This document shows, piece after piece, positions 35,857 to 48,939 of a stretch of DNA of 64,000 nucleotides. Position numbers and translations under genes: made by a program. Positions within the stretch are counted from its first letter, which is position 1. Every line of letters starts with the position of its first letter. Source of the DNA: Tausonia pullulans (taxonomy: Eukaryota > Basidiomycota > Tremellomycetes > Cystofilobasidiales > Mrakiaceae); the NCBI GenBank assembly GCA_951802195.1, contig OX637629.1:186001-250000 (forward strand), in the 5' to 3' direction. The notes under the pieces are model-generated. The model saw only the letters and a list, made by a program, of their open reading frames with translations, was not told the origin of the DNA and searched no databases.

Positions 35857-38800
35857 CTAAGCCTTGGACTTCTTGTTCTTTGGCTTGGATCTGATGCGCA
35901 TGGCGAGGAAGACGAGGAAGAAGAAGAAGACGGCGTAGAGAATGGTGATGAAGGCGTTGCGCAGTCCGATCACAGATCCATTGAGATTGACAGTAGCCAG
36001 GAACCTGCGAGCAATGGCGAAAGACTTCAGCTCGACGTCCGAAATAGCGCAAGACATTGCAGAGACCACGTACTCGTTTCCATTGCTGTTCCCGCAGAAC
36101 TTGCAAAGATCTGTCGCAGATGGGTCTTGGACGTAGCCCTGGCGAGCCGCCTGAAGGAACGGCCCAAGATACTCGCCGCAGGTCTGGCCAGCGGGAGGGG
36201 GGAACCTAGCGAATTCTCCTTCGGTGCAGACGACAGGGATGTTACGGGTAGCGAAGAAAACCTCGCCACCAAGGATGTATGTCCTATGATGAGTAAATAT
36301 GACTGTCAGAAAGATACATAGAAAGGTAGCGTAACGATGCATCGCCGTAGCGGTAACGCTATCGCCCCTCACCCCTCTTCAGAGGCACAAGAGAGAGGTA
36401 AAAGACTCACCAAGGATTGATGTAGTCTGTAATGAGAAGATGGACGGAAGGAGAAGGAAAGGGACAAAATGGAAAGGCAGTAACGCTGTAAGCGACTCCG
36501 AGCGAACGTAAGGATTGTTGAGTCCCGCTCACAAAGCCAGTAGCGCCAGAATGCAGTGATTTGCGGGTAGGGCACCAAGACACCTGAGAACGATGCGAAA
36601 CTGTGTGCAAACAAGTACACTCTCAGTAAAAGGTGAAGGAGAAAGTGTCGAGATGGGCAAGGGCAACCCACATTCCAATGAAAATCGGGTTGATGAGGGC
36701 GGCCTGCTGCTCGTTCCCAGAGATGGCGGCAATGCAGAACGCGAAGCCGAGGATCCAGAACTGGTAAAGGATGACTGCGGTGCAGCAGAGATGGTGTCAT
36801 GGCAGGTGAGCGGTGGCGAGAGGAGAAGGCGAGCGCCGGGCAAGACTCACGCATCGCGTACATGCCGCCGGCGTGGGAGGCGTCCGTGCTGATCCCGACG
36901 GGGAAGACAACCTGAGAACAAGACATGAATGAGCAAAAGGAAAAGGAAAACTGGTGACTCCTGCACTCACAAAGTACCAGAGCAGGTAGTAGATTGTGCC
37001 ACAGATGATGAGCCAGGGCGCCTCGGCGACGAGCTCTCCCACAACGAAGGGGAACCAGTGGTACATCTTAGACTGCTTCTCGCGAGCCTCGAAAAGCATA
37101 CGCTTGTGGAGGAAGCGGGGCTGCATCTGGTTCAAAAGACCTGGGGCGATAAACATGCCCTGAAAGACGGAAAAGAGCCGGTTCTGGAGCGAAGCGACCG
37201 AGTTGTCGAGCTGAAGGAAAGTGAGTGAGTTGACGAGGGCTGAACCGATGTGAAGACCGATCTTGGAGCTGATGTACTCGGTCGAGCGCCACATGGATTG
37301 GTTGGCACGGCCGATGACGAGCTTGAACTGGGTTGCCATGGTCGTGGCGTACTCAAGACCATCCTCCTCGTACGAGGGAGGCTTAGCGAGGCACTCGGTG
37401 TTGAGGTCGAGGACCTCCTGGGTAACGGCGCGGTACTCCTCGGACTCGAGCCAGATCTTCGCCCAATCTTTGCCCTTGGAGAGTGATCCAGAGACGACGC
37501 TTTGGCAGAAGGAACAATGTCAAAAGGAAGTAGTGAACGCGAGCTCGAGCGAGCTGGACTGACTCGATCATGAACTCGGCTGGGTTGGCATCCTCAGGGC
37601 ACTCGATACCGTTAGCCGCAAAGTAGGACTTCATTGTCGCGCCATTCTCGCCCAGGTCGCCAAAGTAAACGGTATGGCCGCCGCGAGCGAGAAGAAGGAG
37701 GCGGTCGAACTGGTCGAAGAGGAGGGCAGAAGGCTGGTGGATGGTAACGAGCATCGACTGTCCGGCGTCGGCGAGCTTGCGGAGGAAACGGAGGATGTTG
37801 AACGAGGACTGGCCGTCAAGACCGGAGGTGGGCTCGTCGAGGAAGAGGAGGATCGGCTTGGAGACAAGCTCGACACCGATGGTGACACGCTTGCGCTGCT
37901 CGACACCGAGACCGACGTTGTTCTCGCCGATGAAAGCATTCTGGATGTCGTTAAGCTCGAGGAGGTCGATGACGGTGTCGACATATGCGATCTTCTCCGC
38001 CTCAGGAACGTCGCGGGGCTGGCGGAGAAGGGCCGAGAAAACGAGCGCCTCGCGGACGGTCTGTGTCGGTTCGTGAATGTCCATCTGGGAGACGTAGCCT
38101 GTGAAAGATGATGATGAGTAACGGCTGAAAAGGAGGCGTGATGATGTTTGAACAGGGGACGAACCGGTCGTGCGCTGGAAGGAAGTACCGAGAGGGCGTC
38201 CATCGATATTAATGTCACCCTCGACGACACCCTCTTCTTTGCGGAGGGCGAGGACATCGAGCAGAGTCTGGGGGGAAAAACAGTTCAGAGACTGGCTTCT
38301 TCTTCAGGCGGAAGAGAGAGCGACCCACAGTCTTTCCGGCTCCCGAGGCACCCATGAGAGCAGTGAGTGTTCCCGGCTTCGTGTAACCCTGGACTTCAGA
38401 AAGGAGCTGACGGTGGCCTCCCTTGACGGGAACGGTGTAGTTGAGGTTCTTCCAGGTGAAGACAGTCGATGACTTTTTGATCTGATCCTCGGCCCGGTCG
38501 GCAACGGTCCGCTGCTCCGACTTGGGTTGGATCTGGACGGCGTTCTTCTCCTCGTCTCCGGCGCCGCGCGCGGCCATGGCCTCCTGCTCGTGCTTATCAT
38601 GCGTCCGCTGGAAGAGGAGGTACTGCTTCTGGGCTCCGGCAGCCTTGAGGCGCTCGACTCCAAAGCAAGTGAGGGCGATGAAGAAAATCCAGAAGGCGAT
38701 GATGATGCCGATGTTGCGTCCGAGATGCGAGTAGCTATAGTTGAGGCCGGCCTTGAGATAGGCGTCACCGGTGACGAAAGCCTGACCCGAGACAGATCCC

Positions 38801-41800
38801 TGCACGGTGCAAGCGAAGTTACCACCGTCGGTCGTGTAAGCGCCTCCAGAGGGGACGAGCGAGACGCCGACACAGGGGAAGTTGGTGTCGTGGAACTAGG
38901 AGTGAAACACGGTGAGCAGATGGATCCCTTGTGGGGACAAGGAGCGAGTACACACCTCGTTGACCATCGCAGCCTCAAATCCGTAGTAGAGCGGGTTGAG
39001 CCAGACAAGCCACCTAAGCCAGACCTGCATGTCGTTCTAAAGAGCGGATGAAAAGATTCAAGTCAGCCCAAGGCGTCTCGCGCGCGTTATTGGTCGAGAA
39101 AACCACGTACATAAGGAATGAGATAGCCCGTGTACAAGATCAGGAGTCCGACTCCAAGACCAGAGGCCTGGGATGCGCCGCCAAAGGTGCTGAACGAGTA
39201 GCCGATGGAGCGGAAGAGACCGAGGAGACAGAGGGTGAGGGTGTACGTGATGGCCCAGAGCGTGAAGAACGCCTGGGCAGTCTGACGAAGCTGGCACATC
39301 TGTGGGAGGCAGGACAAACCGAAGATGAGGGACGTGGTCGAAGAATAAACTAGGGCATTGGACGAACGAAATAGATGGGTAGGAGGAACAACGTGACCTG
39401 GGCGATGAGGATGGGAATGTCGGAAAGGACTGTGAGAAAGAGGCGAGGGTCAATAATCAGACGCCAGGCTGAGCACTGTAGACGAACAACATACCCTGGG
39501 CGAGGATCAGGGCAGAGGGGCGGTACATGGCGAACGACTTGTGCTTGGCGAGGATGGCACGGCCATCAAATGAGGAGGTGACCTCGGACATACCAAGGAG
39601 GGCGTTGAAGAGCAGAATGAAGAAGAGTGCTCCTCCGCGTGTGAAAAGACCGCTCGTGTTCGGCGGAAGGTTGTAGAACAGAGAACCGAGGATGATGGAC
39701 TGGGTAATGCACGATCCTTGCTTGATGGCAATCGATCCCTTGTCGTTCCACATGAGCTGGAACTGCCTCGTCGTCGCGGCCTTGACCTGGGTCCAAAGAC
39801 CGGCGGTGTAAGGGGCACGCTTGCTGACCGACTTGGCCTTCTCGGCCTTGACGATTTCCTTGAACTCCTTTGTGCGGTCCGCAAGGCCCTCGTGGGCGAG
39901 GTGAGCCTCGAGCTCAGCCTCGGACCTCTTGTAGATCTCCGAGTTGTGGTACGCATCAACAAACTCAGCAATCGAGGTCGGGGGTTGGCCCTGGAAGTTT
40001 TTGAAGATGATGCGCTCAGTGGCGACGGTGACTCCGGTGAGGTAATCGCCCTAGAAAGTGGGAAGCTGAGTCAGTAACAGACTAGGGACGGATAGCAGGC
40101 GAGACGCTCACGCACAATGTTCTGACCCGGAGGGCACTTGAAGCCAAGGCTCTCGAAGTAAGGGCGGGCATCCGAGCGAGGACCCCAGAATATGCACTCT
40201 CCCGCGGCGATGACGCAGACTTTGTCGAAGAGATCGTAGATCTGGTTACCAGCTTGGTAGAGCGAAACGAATGACGTGCAGCCGAGGACATCCGTGATCG
40301 TCCTGACGGAGCGGGTGTACTCGAGCGCGGTCGAGGCGTCGAGTCCGCGAGACGAGTTGTCCCATCCGACAACGGAAGCGCGGTTGACGAGGACCTCGGC
40401 GAGCGAAACACGCTTGCGTTCTCCGCCGGATACTCCACGGACGAATTCGCTGGAGAAGGGCGTGTAGGACGGCCGTCAGTGGCCAGCAAAGCGATAGGTG
40501 AGAGAGGGAAGTCTTGTTACCCACTTTCCAACAAGTGTGTTGCTGGTGTGCTCGATGCCGAAGGTCTTGAGGAGAGTGTCGAGGAGCTCTGCAAAGGGCC
40601 TCGTCAGATCATGTCAAGGGGAGGCAAAGAGACACCGCCGCCTCACTCTGCTCGTACTCCTCGCGGGAGATGTCTCCGGGCCGCTCGCGCGGAGTCTTCA
40701 TCTTGAGAGCAAATTTGAGCGTCTGGGCAACGGTGAGGACGGCTGGAGGTAGGAAGTGTTAGATGACCGCCAGAGTGCGGCGAGACGAGGTTGGAGGAAC
40801 TGACGATAGTGGGTGTCGTCCTCGGCGTTGAAGACGATCTGGCCAGGGAACTTCTCGGCCTCCTTGTGGTCCATGTTTCCGAAGTATACCTCTCCGTCGA
40901 AGCCCGCGAAGCCGTTGCGAATATTGGTGACGGCCTAGAGAGAGAGCATTATGTCAGGACGACGCAGGCAGATATTGACGAACCCGCGGTTTCTTTCACT
41001 CACTTTGAGGAAGGTTGTGCAACCAGCTCCGGGCCGACCGACGACGAGCGCCATCTCGCCGGACTTGAGGACACCATTGAAGTCGTGGATTAGGAACTTT
41101 TCGTTCTTGCCGAGTGTCTTGGCGCTTTCGTTCCCGGATTGGGCCGCCTGATTTTGGGCGCGAGCGGCAGCAGCCTTGGCCCGGCGAGCGTCGGCAACCT
41201 TCTGGAGCGGGTTGAACATGCTGCGAGGACAGATACTTCGTCAGCGATAGGGCACACAAAGACACACAGGGGAGGATAGAGACCGAGGGGAGCACACATC
41301 GCGGGGAACTCAGGGGTCCTCGATCCCATGCCTTCCTTCCCCTTACGCGTGCCCTGATCGAATGTGACAAAACAGAACAGCCACTCACGTTCCAACATCG
41401 TCCGCAAAGACAGCACCGGCGCCAACGCCTCGGACGCTGAGGTGCTTCCAAGCAACGTCGAGACGCTTCTCACGAACACCGCGCTCCTTGCTCCGCTGAA
41501 GAGTCTTCTCGAGCGAAAACGGCTCTTCGCCATGGTGAGAGCCCGTAAGGGACCGCCTGAGCTCGAAGAACCGGGGGTCGTCCGTCCGCATGGGTTCGGC
41601 GACGTGGACGTCCTCGCCCCAGTTGGACTGGGTGGGACCCTGCTCCTTGAGGACCTTGGGCCGCGAGGTAGGCGAACCATCGGCGACGGCTGTCCGCTGG
41701 CCAGAGTGGGAGGAGGAGGAGGAAGTAGTCTCGATGTCGTGGTCTGCGGGAGCGTCGATCACGTTCTCTGGGCGTGAAGGATCCTCGCCCTTGGGGGGGG

Positions 41801-41819
41801 GCGCCAGAGGGAGGCTCAT
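35857..41819 (-). CDS. Full-size PDR-type ABC transporter (ABCG)
   Basis: The start [20 protein letters not shown] is at 41819 and the stop TAG at 35857-35859, with about 15 exons and roughly 1450 residues. The order is NBD-TMD-NBD-TMD. NBD1 has the degenerate fungal Walker [13 protein letters not shown] (Cys for Lys), the signature [12 protein letters not shown], and the worn Walker B region [15 protein letters not shown]. The first TMD includes [22 protein letters not shown]2 has the canonical GASGAGKT (split by an intron), the signature [15 protein letters not shown], Walker [14 protein letters not shown], and [14 protein letters not shown]. The last TMD ends with a large extracellular loop rich in Cys and a basic tail, [11 protein letters not shown]. 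Asymmetric NBDs are typical of Pdr5/Cdr1-type pumps, which export drugs and lipids at the plasma membrane. Substrate cannot be told from sequence. Confidence 0.95.
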
Positions 41820-44127
41820 TCGTTGCGAAGGAGTGTGAGCGCTGGTAGATGGCCTAAGTGTGTTGGGTAGGGAGGGACCACGGGCGAGGAGAGAGGAAAA
41901 TTGATGTCTTGAAGCGGGAAGAAGAGGGTTGGCTGAAGAGAGTTGGAAGAAAGAGCGGGAGGACAGATGCTCGGCTTTCAGCTTCCCTCTCGTTCGTCCG
42001 GTCGCTTGCTGCCTCGGCCCAGCGCACGCTGGCCGACCCCGAGGTCACTCACGCATTCTCCTCGGCGGACTAGTTCCCGGGCGCCGGTGAAAAGCGAATG
42101 CGGGGGTTGAGCGGAGGCGAACGATTTGGGCCCAGTCTTGCTCCCGGTGAGTCAGCCACTGTTTCTCGACCGAGGAAGGGTTTTCTGTTTCTGAGCCTCA
42201 TGCGTCATCCCTTCCTTGAATGCGATCAAAGATGAATACTCTGACGCATCTTACCTTCCTTGCTATGTGAGAAGTGGCCCGGTTTACTCGCTCAGCTGTA
42301 TGTCACCATATCTGACTAGCTCCTGAGATGTCCAGAACTATTTTCTTGGATTCCCTTTCATTGAAGAAGACCGTGGCGGACAGTCGACTCAGATCCGGCG
42401 GGCAACTAGCTCACCCTGCGGCTCGATCATCTCTCGCTTTAGTGGAAGTCTCGCTCAAGGGCCGCGCACGCCGCCGTCATCAGTCGTGCTCGCGTTCTCT
42501 TGCATGCCCACGCACGACATGTAGGATCAAACTGATGACCTAGCGGGCCAGCAAGAGCAAGCTGAAGGGGATCTCGGCCGCCGTAGATCAGGTCATCCGC
42601 CCGCAGAAAGAAGATCAACCGCATAATCATGCGAGGGAGGACGGACCTCTCATGCAGCGCACGCCTCCTAACGCCTGCTGCTTAGTCTAGCTACCGGTTC
42701 ATCTGCCGCCGCGGGAGACCTTTCCATGTTTCTTCTCTCGCCAGCATACCAGGTCTGTTGAGTAGGACTTGCCCACGTACCCAGGCAAGACGCGAGAATC
42801 TCTGTCATCATGCAAGAGGTGGGATAGTCACCGCTACGACCGGCCTCGTTCCTCCGTGATTCTGAGCAGCTACCCTCGGCCATCGCTTCGGGGAAGAATT
42901 GGGAGCTCCTTTCTCGCAGAAGAAGGTCGGGGTGCCGGCTTGTGACACTGTCTCTCCGGCACCCCTCATTCTTTTTGCGCTTCACAAACGACGAACGTGT
43001 CCTAGAAAGTACAAAGTTGAGTCAGCGCACAATGACTGCTCAGAATGTCTGTTTTTGTGTTTCTTTTTTGGGTAAACACCATCGTCGAGAGATACACCCC
43101 AGAGTTGTGGAACACGATCATCCCGAAAGACCTCGGTTTCCAGGATCGCCAAGCGGCGCTTGGGGATATGAGATCCGTCCAGCGATGCTATGCAATGTAT
43201 CTTGACTGGGCCACCACAAACCAAACAACCAGGTGGATAGACGACTAATACGACGAAGCGATTCCGACCTCTCGAGATAGGACGGAAGAGATTGCCAGCC
43301 GATGCAAATTCGTCAGTCCGACCCAGGCGAGTGACTGTGATGCCCACCCATCGCGCGTTGTCACGGCGGATATCGTTCTCGCCAGTAATACGTGGCCGGG
43401 TGTTCTCTGTTTGAACGCCATAGCGAGTACTCGGGACTCTCTTGACTACGTAGTTCTCAAAAGGAGGGGGGATCGCACAGTTCTGGTCTGGTTGCTGCCG
43501 AGGTGGCAGGTCAGCAGGAGACGAGACCGCCGCCGCCCGGTAGACTCGGCCGCCGTGCACATGAAGACGGCCGGCCTTATCTGACGGTGACATATCCCCG
43601 CCCCCCCCCCCCCCCCCCCCCGTTCTCAAGCAACCTATAAGAGACTGTGCATCCATTTGAGTCTAGAACGTGTTCTTTCACAATCAGCCATGCCCGGCGA
43701 AAGAGAAGGCGGTTGATCGGTTTCAAAACCCGCCCGCTGAAAGCCACAATCAGACGAACGGGCGCCGTGCCGCGGTCAGTCGCGTGCAAAGCTTTGGCCG
43801 TCAGGCTGACTGTCGTGAAGGTCTCAACAAAGAGTAGGGTCCATGAAGGAGCCAGATGCAGCATCAGCAAGAAACAATCAAAAAAGTGGTAGAGAAAACA
43901 GAGGGGCGTGGAATGAAAGGCGAGCGGACGGAGGAGCGTTCTTGAGGAGGATGTAAAGACCCGCAGTGCGAGTGCAGACAGAGGAGAACAGAGTATATGG
44001 GAGGCCAGGAGGGTAGTGATTGACAGGGTAGAGAAACAGATCAATAGAGAATGGGAGAGGGCAAGCAGACCCGCGTCACGAACGAGACGTGTATTGTTGG
44101 GTGCTCTTTCGCGACAAGAGATCTTCA
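41820..44127. other. Long intergenic region; transporter promoter, one doubtful frame
   Basis: About 2.3 kb. The left end is the transporter's upstream region. A minus frame at 42982-43656 (224 codons, starting inside the poly-C tract) and an overlapping plus frame at 43045-43248 (67 codons, MSVFVFLFWVNTIVERY) both look less Arg/Ser/Pro-rich than chance frames nearby. Neither has a domain I recognise, and they cannot both be trusted. Confidence 0.35.
43601..43621 (+). repeat. C21 homopolymer
   Basis: Twenty-one consecutive C preceded by CCCCG. It has the same length as the G21 tract at 15110-15130. Confidence 0.9.
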
Positions 44128-45687
44128 TCATTCGAAGGGATTTGTCTTTCCAGCCTGTGGTCGAGGCGCAAACATCAACATACGCGTCAGCGAAACGAGT
44201 CTTCCCTCCCTCATCCCTCTCGCTTACGGTAAGACTCACCTGATCCCCATCGTCGTCATCGCTACTGTCCCCATCCGCCCGACTCTCCCCAGGCACCCGA
44301 TCCCGACCCGTTCCGCAGAGATTCTCCCAGAAGCTCTTCTCCCGCCTTCGTTGCTGCCTCGCCTCTGCCGCAGCAATCGCTGCCGCTCCGCCGCGCCACT
44401 TCGGGCCGCGGTACTCGAACTCTTGGGATGTCGCCGAGGTTGGGGACATGGGGCTGCGAGGGGGTGGTGGGGCGGTGGTTGCCTCCATGCTGCTGCTGCC
44501 CGCCGCAGACGGTGGGGCGACGGTGGTAGGATGCGAAGAGCCAGCCGGAGGGGAGGATGTCGGCGGAGGCGAGTGAGGCGCGGCATGGAAGGGGATCGTG
44601 TTGGAGGCATGCTGTTGTACGGCAAGAGAGCGGCGTAAGTAGGGTGCCAGTATGATGAAAGAGGTCAGGGTAGGGGGATTGCTGGCGCGTCGTGGAAGTC
44701 TTCGCCGGGACGCGCGCGACGAGTATCACGCGCCAGCTGGTCTTCTCCAGAGAGAACCCAACAATCCAGGGAGCACACGCGCACATGAGCAGATAGGAAG
44801 ACTGTTATTGTCTTGTCCCCCACGATGAGGCGCCGAAACGTCATTTACCCCTCTCTCTCATCACACAGACGCGGGATCGAGGTGGGGCCAAGCGAGGCGA
44901 AGCAAAGAGCAAGCGAGCGAGACAGGGAGGGAGGGGAAGAGGGATTACTCACGTCCTGGCTGCCCGATGCACTCCAGAGGCTCCATCGATGGCTGTTCGA
45001 CCCTCCCCCTCCACTGCCTCCTCCCCCTCGAAGGACCCCGGTCAGCGACCCGAACGAGCTCGCAATTGACGCGCCAGAGCTCGTGCGGGCCTGCTTCGAC
45101 TCGCGCGCCGCGCGCCGGCGCGCGAGGTCGCGTTCTTTCCAGAGGGCAAGGTTCTATACAGAAGAGAGGAAAGAGAAAGGAAGGGAGGGGAGAAGAGGAA
45201 GGGGAAAGGGTGTCAGCCAAAGGAGTCTGGATGGATGGAAGGAGCGGAGAGGGGCCAGCAGCTGACGCACGTCGGCGATTCTCTTGGCCTCCTGTTCTTC
45301 TTCCGTCAATGGCGGAGGGTATGCTGTCGCTCCTGGTGTGGGCGAGAGCTCGTTCACGCGCTCCCAGCCATCCCTGATCATCTCCTGATCGTCCTCTGAA
45401 GTCAACCCGCCGACATCCTGACGCTCGAGGTCGAGCCAGCCGTCGTTGTTGGTCGATGAAGGGGCGATGACCTCACGCATCTTGCCCTTGCCCTTCTTGG
45501 ACTTGGACCGGCCCACAAAGTCAGACGGGTCGGTAAGCGGCGAGTAGCCCGAGCCACCGTCTCGGGCGGGCAGCATTGAGGACGAGCTGGCGAGCGGAGG
45601 TGAATCCGGCGAGAAGGCGCCGGAAGACAATGGGGAAACAGATGAGGGGCCGGCGAGAGCGGCGGTGGTTTGGGGAGAGTCCGGCAT
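44128..45687 (-). CDS. Unrecognised protein ending in an NPF motif
   Basis: The start MPDSPQTTAALAGPSS is at 45687. Exons join as KRIAD to NLALWKERDLARRRAARES, ASGSQD (GTGAGT donor) to HASNTIPFHAAPHSPPP, and DSSDDDDGDQ (ending 44240) to a 27-nt last exon (44128-44154) reading AGKTNPFE then TGA. All joins keep phase. The roughly 330-residue protein is mostly low-complexity. It has a conserved-looking segment (NNDGWLDLERQD, MIRDGWERVNELSP, LTEEEQEAKRIAD), a Gly/Ser linker, and a later block, EFEYRGPKWRGGAAAIAAAE with KSFWENLCGTG. C-terminal NPF tripeptides are ligands for EH domains of endocytic adaptors, so a trafficking role is possible; this is inference only. It is divergent from the METTL25-like gene. 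Confidence 0.6.
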
Positions 45688-46311
45688 GGCTAACGACAGG
45701 TGGGGGTCTCGGGCCAAGCGCGGCTTGTGCAGAGAAAAGGTGCAAGCAGACAACCGAAAAGGAGCCTGGGAAAGCAAGGTTGAGGCCGAGGTCGAGGTTG
45801 ATGATGGAGGTCGGAGACGCGAGAGAGAACGAGACGAGGCCTCCGCCTGCCAGCCCGCCCCCACGCGGAGCGCCTCTTGCTGCACCAGACGAGGCCCCCT
45901 TTCAGCAATGACGAGAATAGCCACTGCCCGGTTCGCCACTTTCAAGGGCTCAAGCGAGTAACTCTGATGTTCCTGTCAATCGCTCTCGGTCATGTCTGTT
46001 GACGGGCAGTGAGCGAGGTATAGCTGAGTGTGTGACAACCTTGACGCGTCGGTGAAGCCTACGATTTCAAATGACACGTTCTTCTCATCAGCTCGGCTGT
46101 CTCTTAATGCAACCCGACACTCCGACTTCCTTGCCTTGGGAGAGAGAAGGAACAAATCTCCGACACAGAAGATCTCCCTCAAGCTCCTCCTGTATCACGC
46201 GCATTGACCAGCACTGTCCCGACGCGTTGTCGCTCCGCTCTCTCGACTTTCTTTCTCAACACAACCACCATTATTTAGTATCACACCGCCGACAGAGCAG
46301 TCCCCGAATGA
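45688..46311. promoter_or_regulatory. Shared upstream region of the NPF protein and METTL25-like genes
   Basis: These 624 bp lie between divergent start codons. The left half is open on the minus strand upstream of the chosen Met, so the NPF gene's start could lie further right. No specific site is recognised. Confidence 0.4.
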
Positions 46312-48267
46312 ATGCACTTCCCTCCTGGCTTTGACTCGAACGAGTCTTATGCGGCCGCCCTCGCCTCGTTCGTAACAGGGCCTCTCTTCCAACTTGTCAC
46401 AGTCCGTCTACGTCGCGTCTCTCTTCCTCTTCGTTCGACGCGACTGAAGTGCTGGCAAAGGATATCTAGGCCGATATTCACCATTTAGACCTCCTTGATT
46501 CGTCAAAGGACCCCTGGAGCCACCTCCCGACCGACTGGCAGACCTGGTTCGACAGCACGCGCACGCCCGAGGAGGCAGAGGTTAAGCTGAGAGGTCTTGG
46601 AGGCCTCGAGGACAAGGGTCAGTGAGACGCTTAGTCGCTGCTATCCCCAATCCAGAGCTGATCTGGAGCACTTACGGTGATCTGCGCGTGCCTGTAGACG
46701 ACTCGAGCGGCCGACCAAAGTCTCTCATGCGCTTCCTGGCGGACCTGCGCAACCTCGCCTTGCCTCGAGATGAGGAACAACAGGATGATAGCTTGGCAGT
46801 GCGTCCACTGCAGTATGTTCAATACGTATACAATTGGCTCAGTGCCGTGGTACGCGCCGAAACAGATCCCCTTGCCGCCTGCTGTTGTTCCTGGGATGTC
46901 GGGCAAGAAGCGCCTGGAGGTTCAACGCTTTCGGGATCTCGTTCAGCCACTCATGTTCAGGATTGGTCTCACTGCAATCATTGTGAGCCCTTTCGTTCGA
47001 CCAGCAGAGGAACCAGCACTGACAGACGAAACCGCTGCGTCCTTGTAGGACATCGGTGCAGGTCAAGGTTACCTCTCTCGGACACTAGCTACTGCGTCGT
47101 CGGCGATCTCTTCTCCGGCATGTGATGTCCTCGCCATCGACGGCTCACCTGCGCAGATTCTCGGCTCACAGGCGTTTGCATCACGCGCCTCGGTCTTGTA
47201 CAACGCCGACGTAGCCAACGCGCCACCACCACCGCCCAAGATCACCTACCTCGTCCGCCGGATCGAGCACCCCGCCTCGGCGCACGACGAGGTCTCAGCA
47301 TGGCTTCAGGAGCGAGGCGACCGAGGCATGCTCATCGCCCTTCACGCGTGCGGCAAGCTCACGGACGACGCCTTGGGAATGTTTGTGGCCGAGGAGGGGC
47401 TGAGGGCGGTGGTCATCGTCGGATGTGAGAGCGGAGCTGCATCTCCTTTTAGAGAGTGCACTCATATTGATCTTGCATGCTCGTAGGCTGCTACAACCAC
47501 CTCCGGACGACACCAGGCGATCAACACGCCTTTCCGCTCTCGAAGCACTTCCAAGAGCGAGGCGTCGCGCTCAGCAGTACGGCGCTCATGGCTGCATGCC
47601 AGAACGTGAGCTGCTGGTCCTCGCCCTCATCGCCATTTTCGTCGTCGTCAGCCAAGGCCACTCCCGACCGTGCTCAAGCGCACAAGCGGTGCGTCGCTGC
47701 TCCCTCTCGTCAGGTTGCTCTCGTCTCCTCTGATCTTGCCATACTCCTGCCGATCTTAGCGCGCATTACCGCCGCCTCCTCACCCCACTCCTACAACATA
47801 GTCTCCTCCCACCCCTCCCCCCTATCCTCCCGCTAGGCGCCCTCCCGCAAAGCGCGCTCGCCTCGTTCCCAGCTTACGCCCGCGCGGCACTCGACAAGCT
47901 TGGGGTATGGCCCTCGTCAGAGGACGACGCGCTGACACTGGAGAGGGAGGCGGAGCGACTTGAGCGGGAGCATGGAGGCTGGACTTGGATGATGCGCGGG
48001 AGGGTCGTTGAGAGGCTCGCAAAGCTGTGTGGCGAGGTCGTCGAATCGTCCGTTCTCTCTCCTCCTCTCTGTTTCTTCCCTGTGCTCGCTGCCTAGGTTG
48101 AACCCTCCTTTCGTCCGCGACCTTTCAGGATCATCGTCATGGACCGGGTTCTCCACCTTCGCGCTCAGCCGGGGATTCACGCAGTTGACGTCCGCATCGG
48201 CTGGGCCTTCAGCGTGAGCCCACGCAACCTTGTCGTCATAGCTGAGAAGAAGCAGCCAAGTCGATGA
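46312..48267 (+). CDS. METTL25/RRNAD1-like SAM-dependent methyltransferase
   Basis: The start MHFPPGFDSNESYAAALA is at 46312 and the stop TGA at 48265-48267, with about eight exons. The N-terminal part reads DPWSHLPTDWQTWF and RVPVDDSSGRPKSLMRFLAD. The linker MSGKKRLEVQRF precedes the SAM-binding core DIGAGQGYLSRTLA (motif I) and VLAIDGSPAQILGSQA (motif II). Then come MLIALHACGKLTDDALGMF, a VVIVGCCYNHL-type motif across an intron, and FPLSKHFQERGVALSSTALMAACQ. The C-terminus reads IIVMDRVLHLRAQ and SVSPRNLVVIAEKKQPSR, matching the family's closing 'SPRN-x-V-x-x-A-K'. Human METTL25-family members have little-known substrates, one linked to 28S rRNA (RRNAD1/METTL25B naming), so the reaction here is inferred only as methylation. 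The family call is strong. Confidence 0.85.
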
Positions 48268-48939
48268 CCATACGAGGAGAATATGGCGCATTTGTATGAA
48301 GATCTATAAAAGCCCAGGGGAGACACACACAGAGAAGAGACCGATGATGATGGGTGGGGGCGAAGAAAGCAAAGCCCAAAGTGGTAGAGAAACACAGCCA
48401 AGGGTCGAAGTGTGAAGAGAGGAATTGACAAGCCAGGGAGAGAGAAAAAAGAGGAGCTTAGAAAAAGAGAGAATTCAGCGATTCAGGGTAGATTGATGTC
48501 AAACGAAGAAGAGAAGGACAGAAAGGAAAGCGAAAAGAGCCAATAAACCAAAGGAAGGAGGAGAACGGACCAAATGATTGCAGGAGAAAGCAAGCGAAAG
48601 ACGCAGACAGAGAAAAGGACAAGACCGAGAGTTCAAAAGAAAGTGGGACAAACCATAACGCATGAGAAGCGCTCCAACAGGTGTGCGGAATCGCAAAGAG
48701 CGATCGACGACGACGAATTCAAAGGAATCCAGACTCCTCGAGCATTCTGCGGATCGGGTAGGGTCGGGCGAGGAGGTGCGGACAAGATCGGAGGAGGAAG
48801 CGAGGTGGAGGGAGGGAAGGAGTGTAGGAGGGTAGGAAGGGAAGGAGTGTGTGGATGGAGGAGAGAGGGAGGGGGGCGAGGGGGGAACAAAAAAGGCAAC
48901 AACACAGCATGAGCAATCAACTCAACTCTTTCGTACTCG
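48268..48939. other. Convergent 3' flanks, purine-rich
   Basis: These 672 bp lie between two convergent genes. The plus strand is strongly A/G-rich (repeated GAGAGA and GGAGGG), so the minus strand is pyrimidine-rich, fitting a 3' UTR of the RasGEF gene. No frame is supported. Confidence 0.5.
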
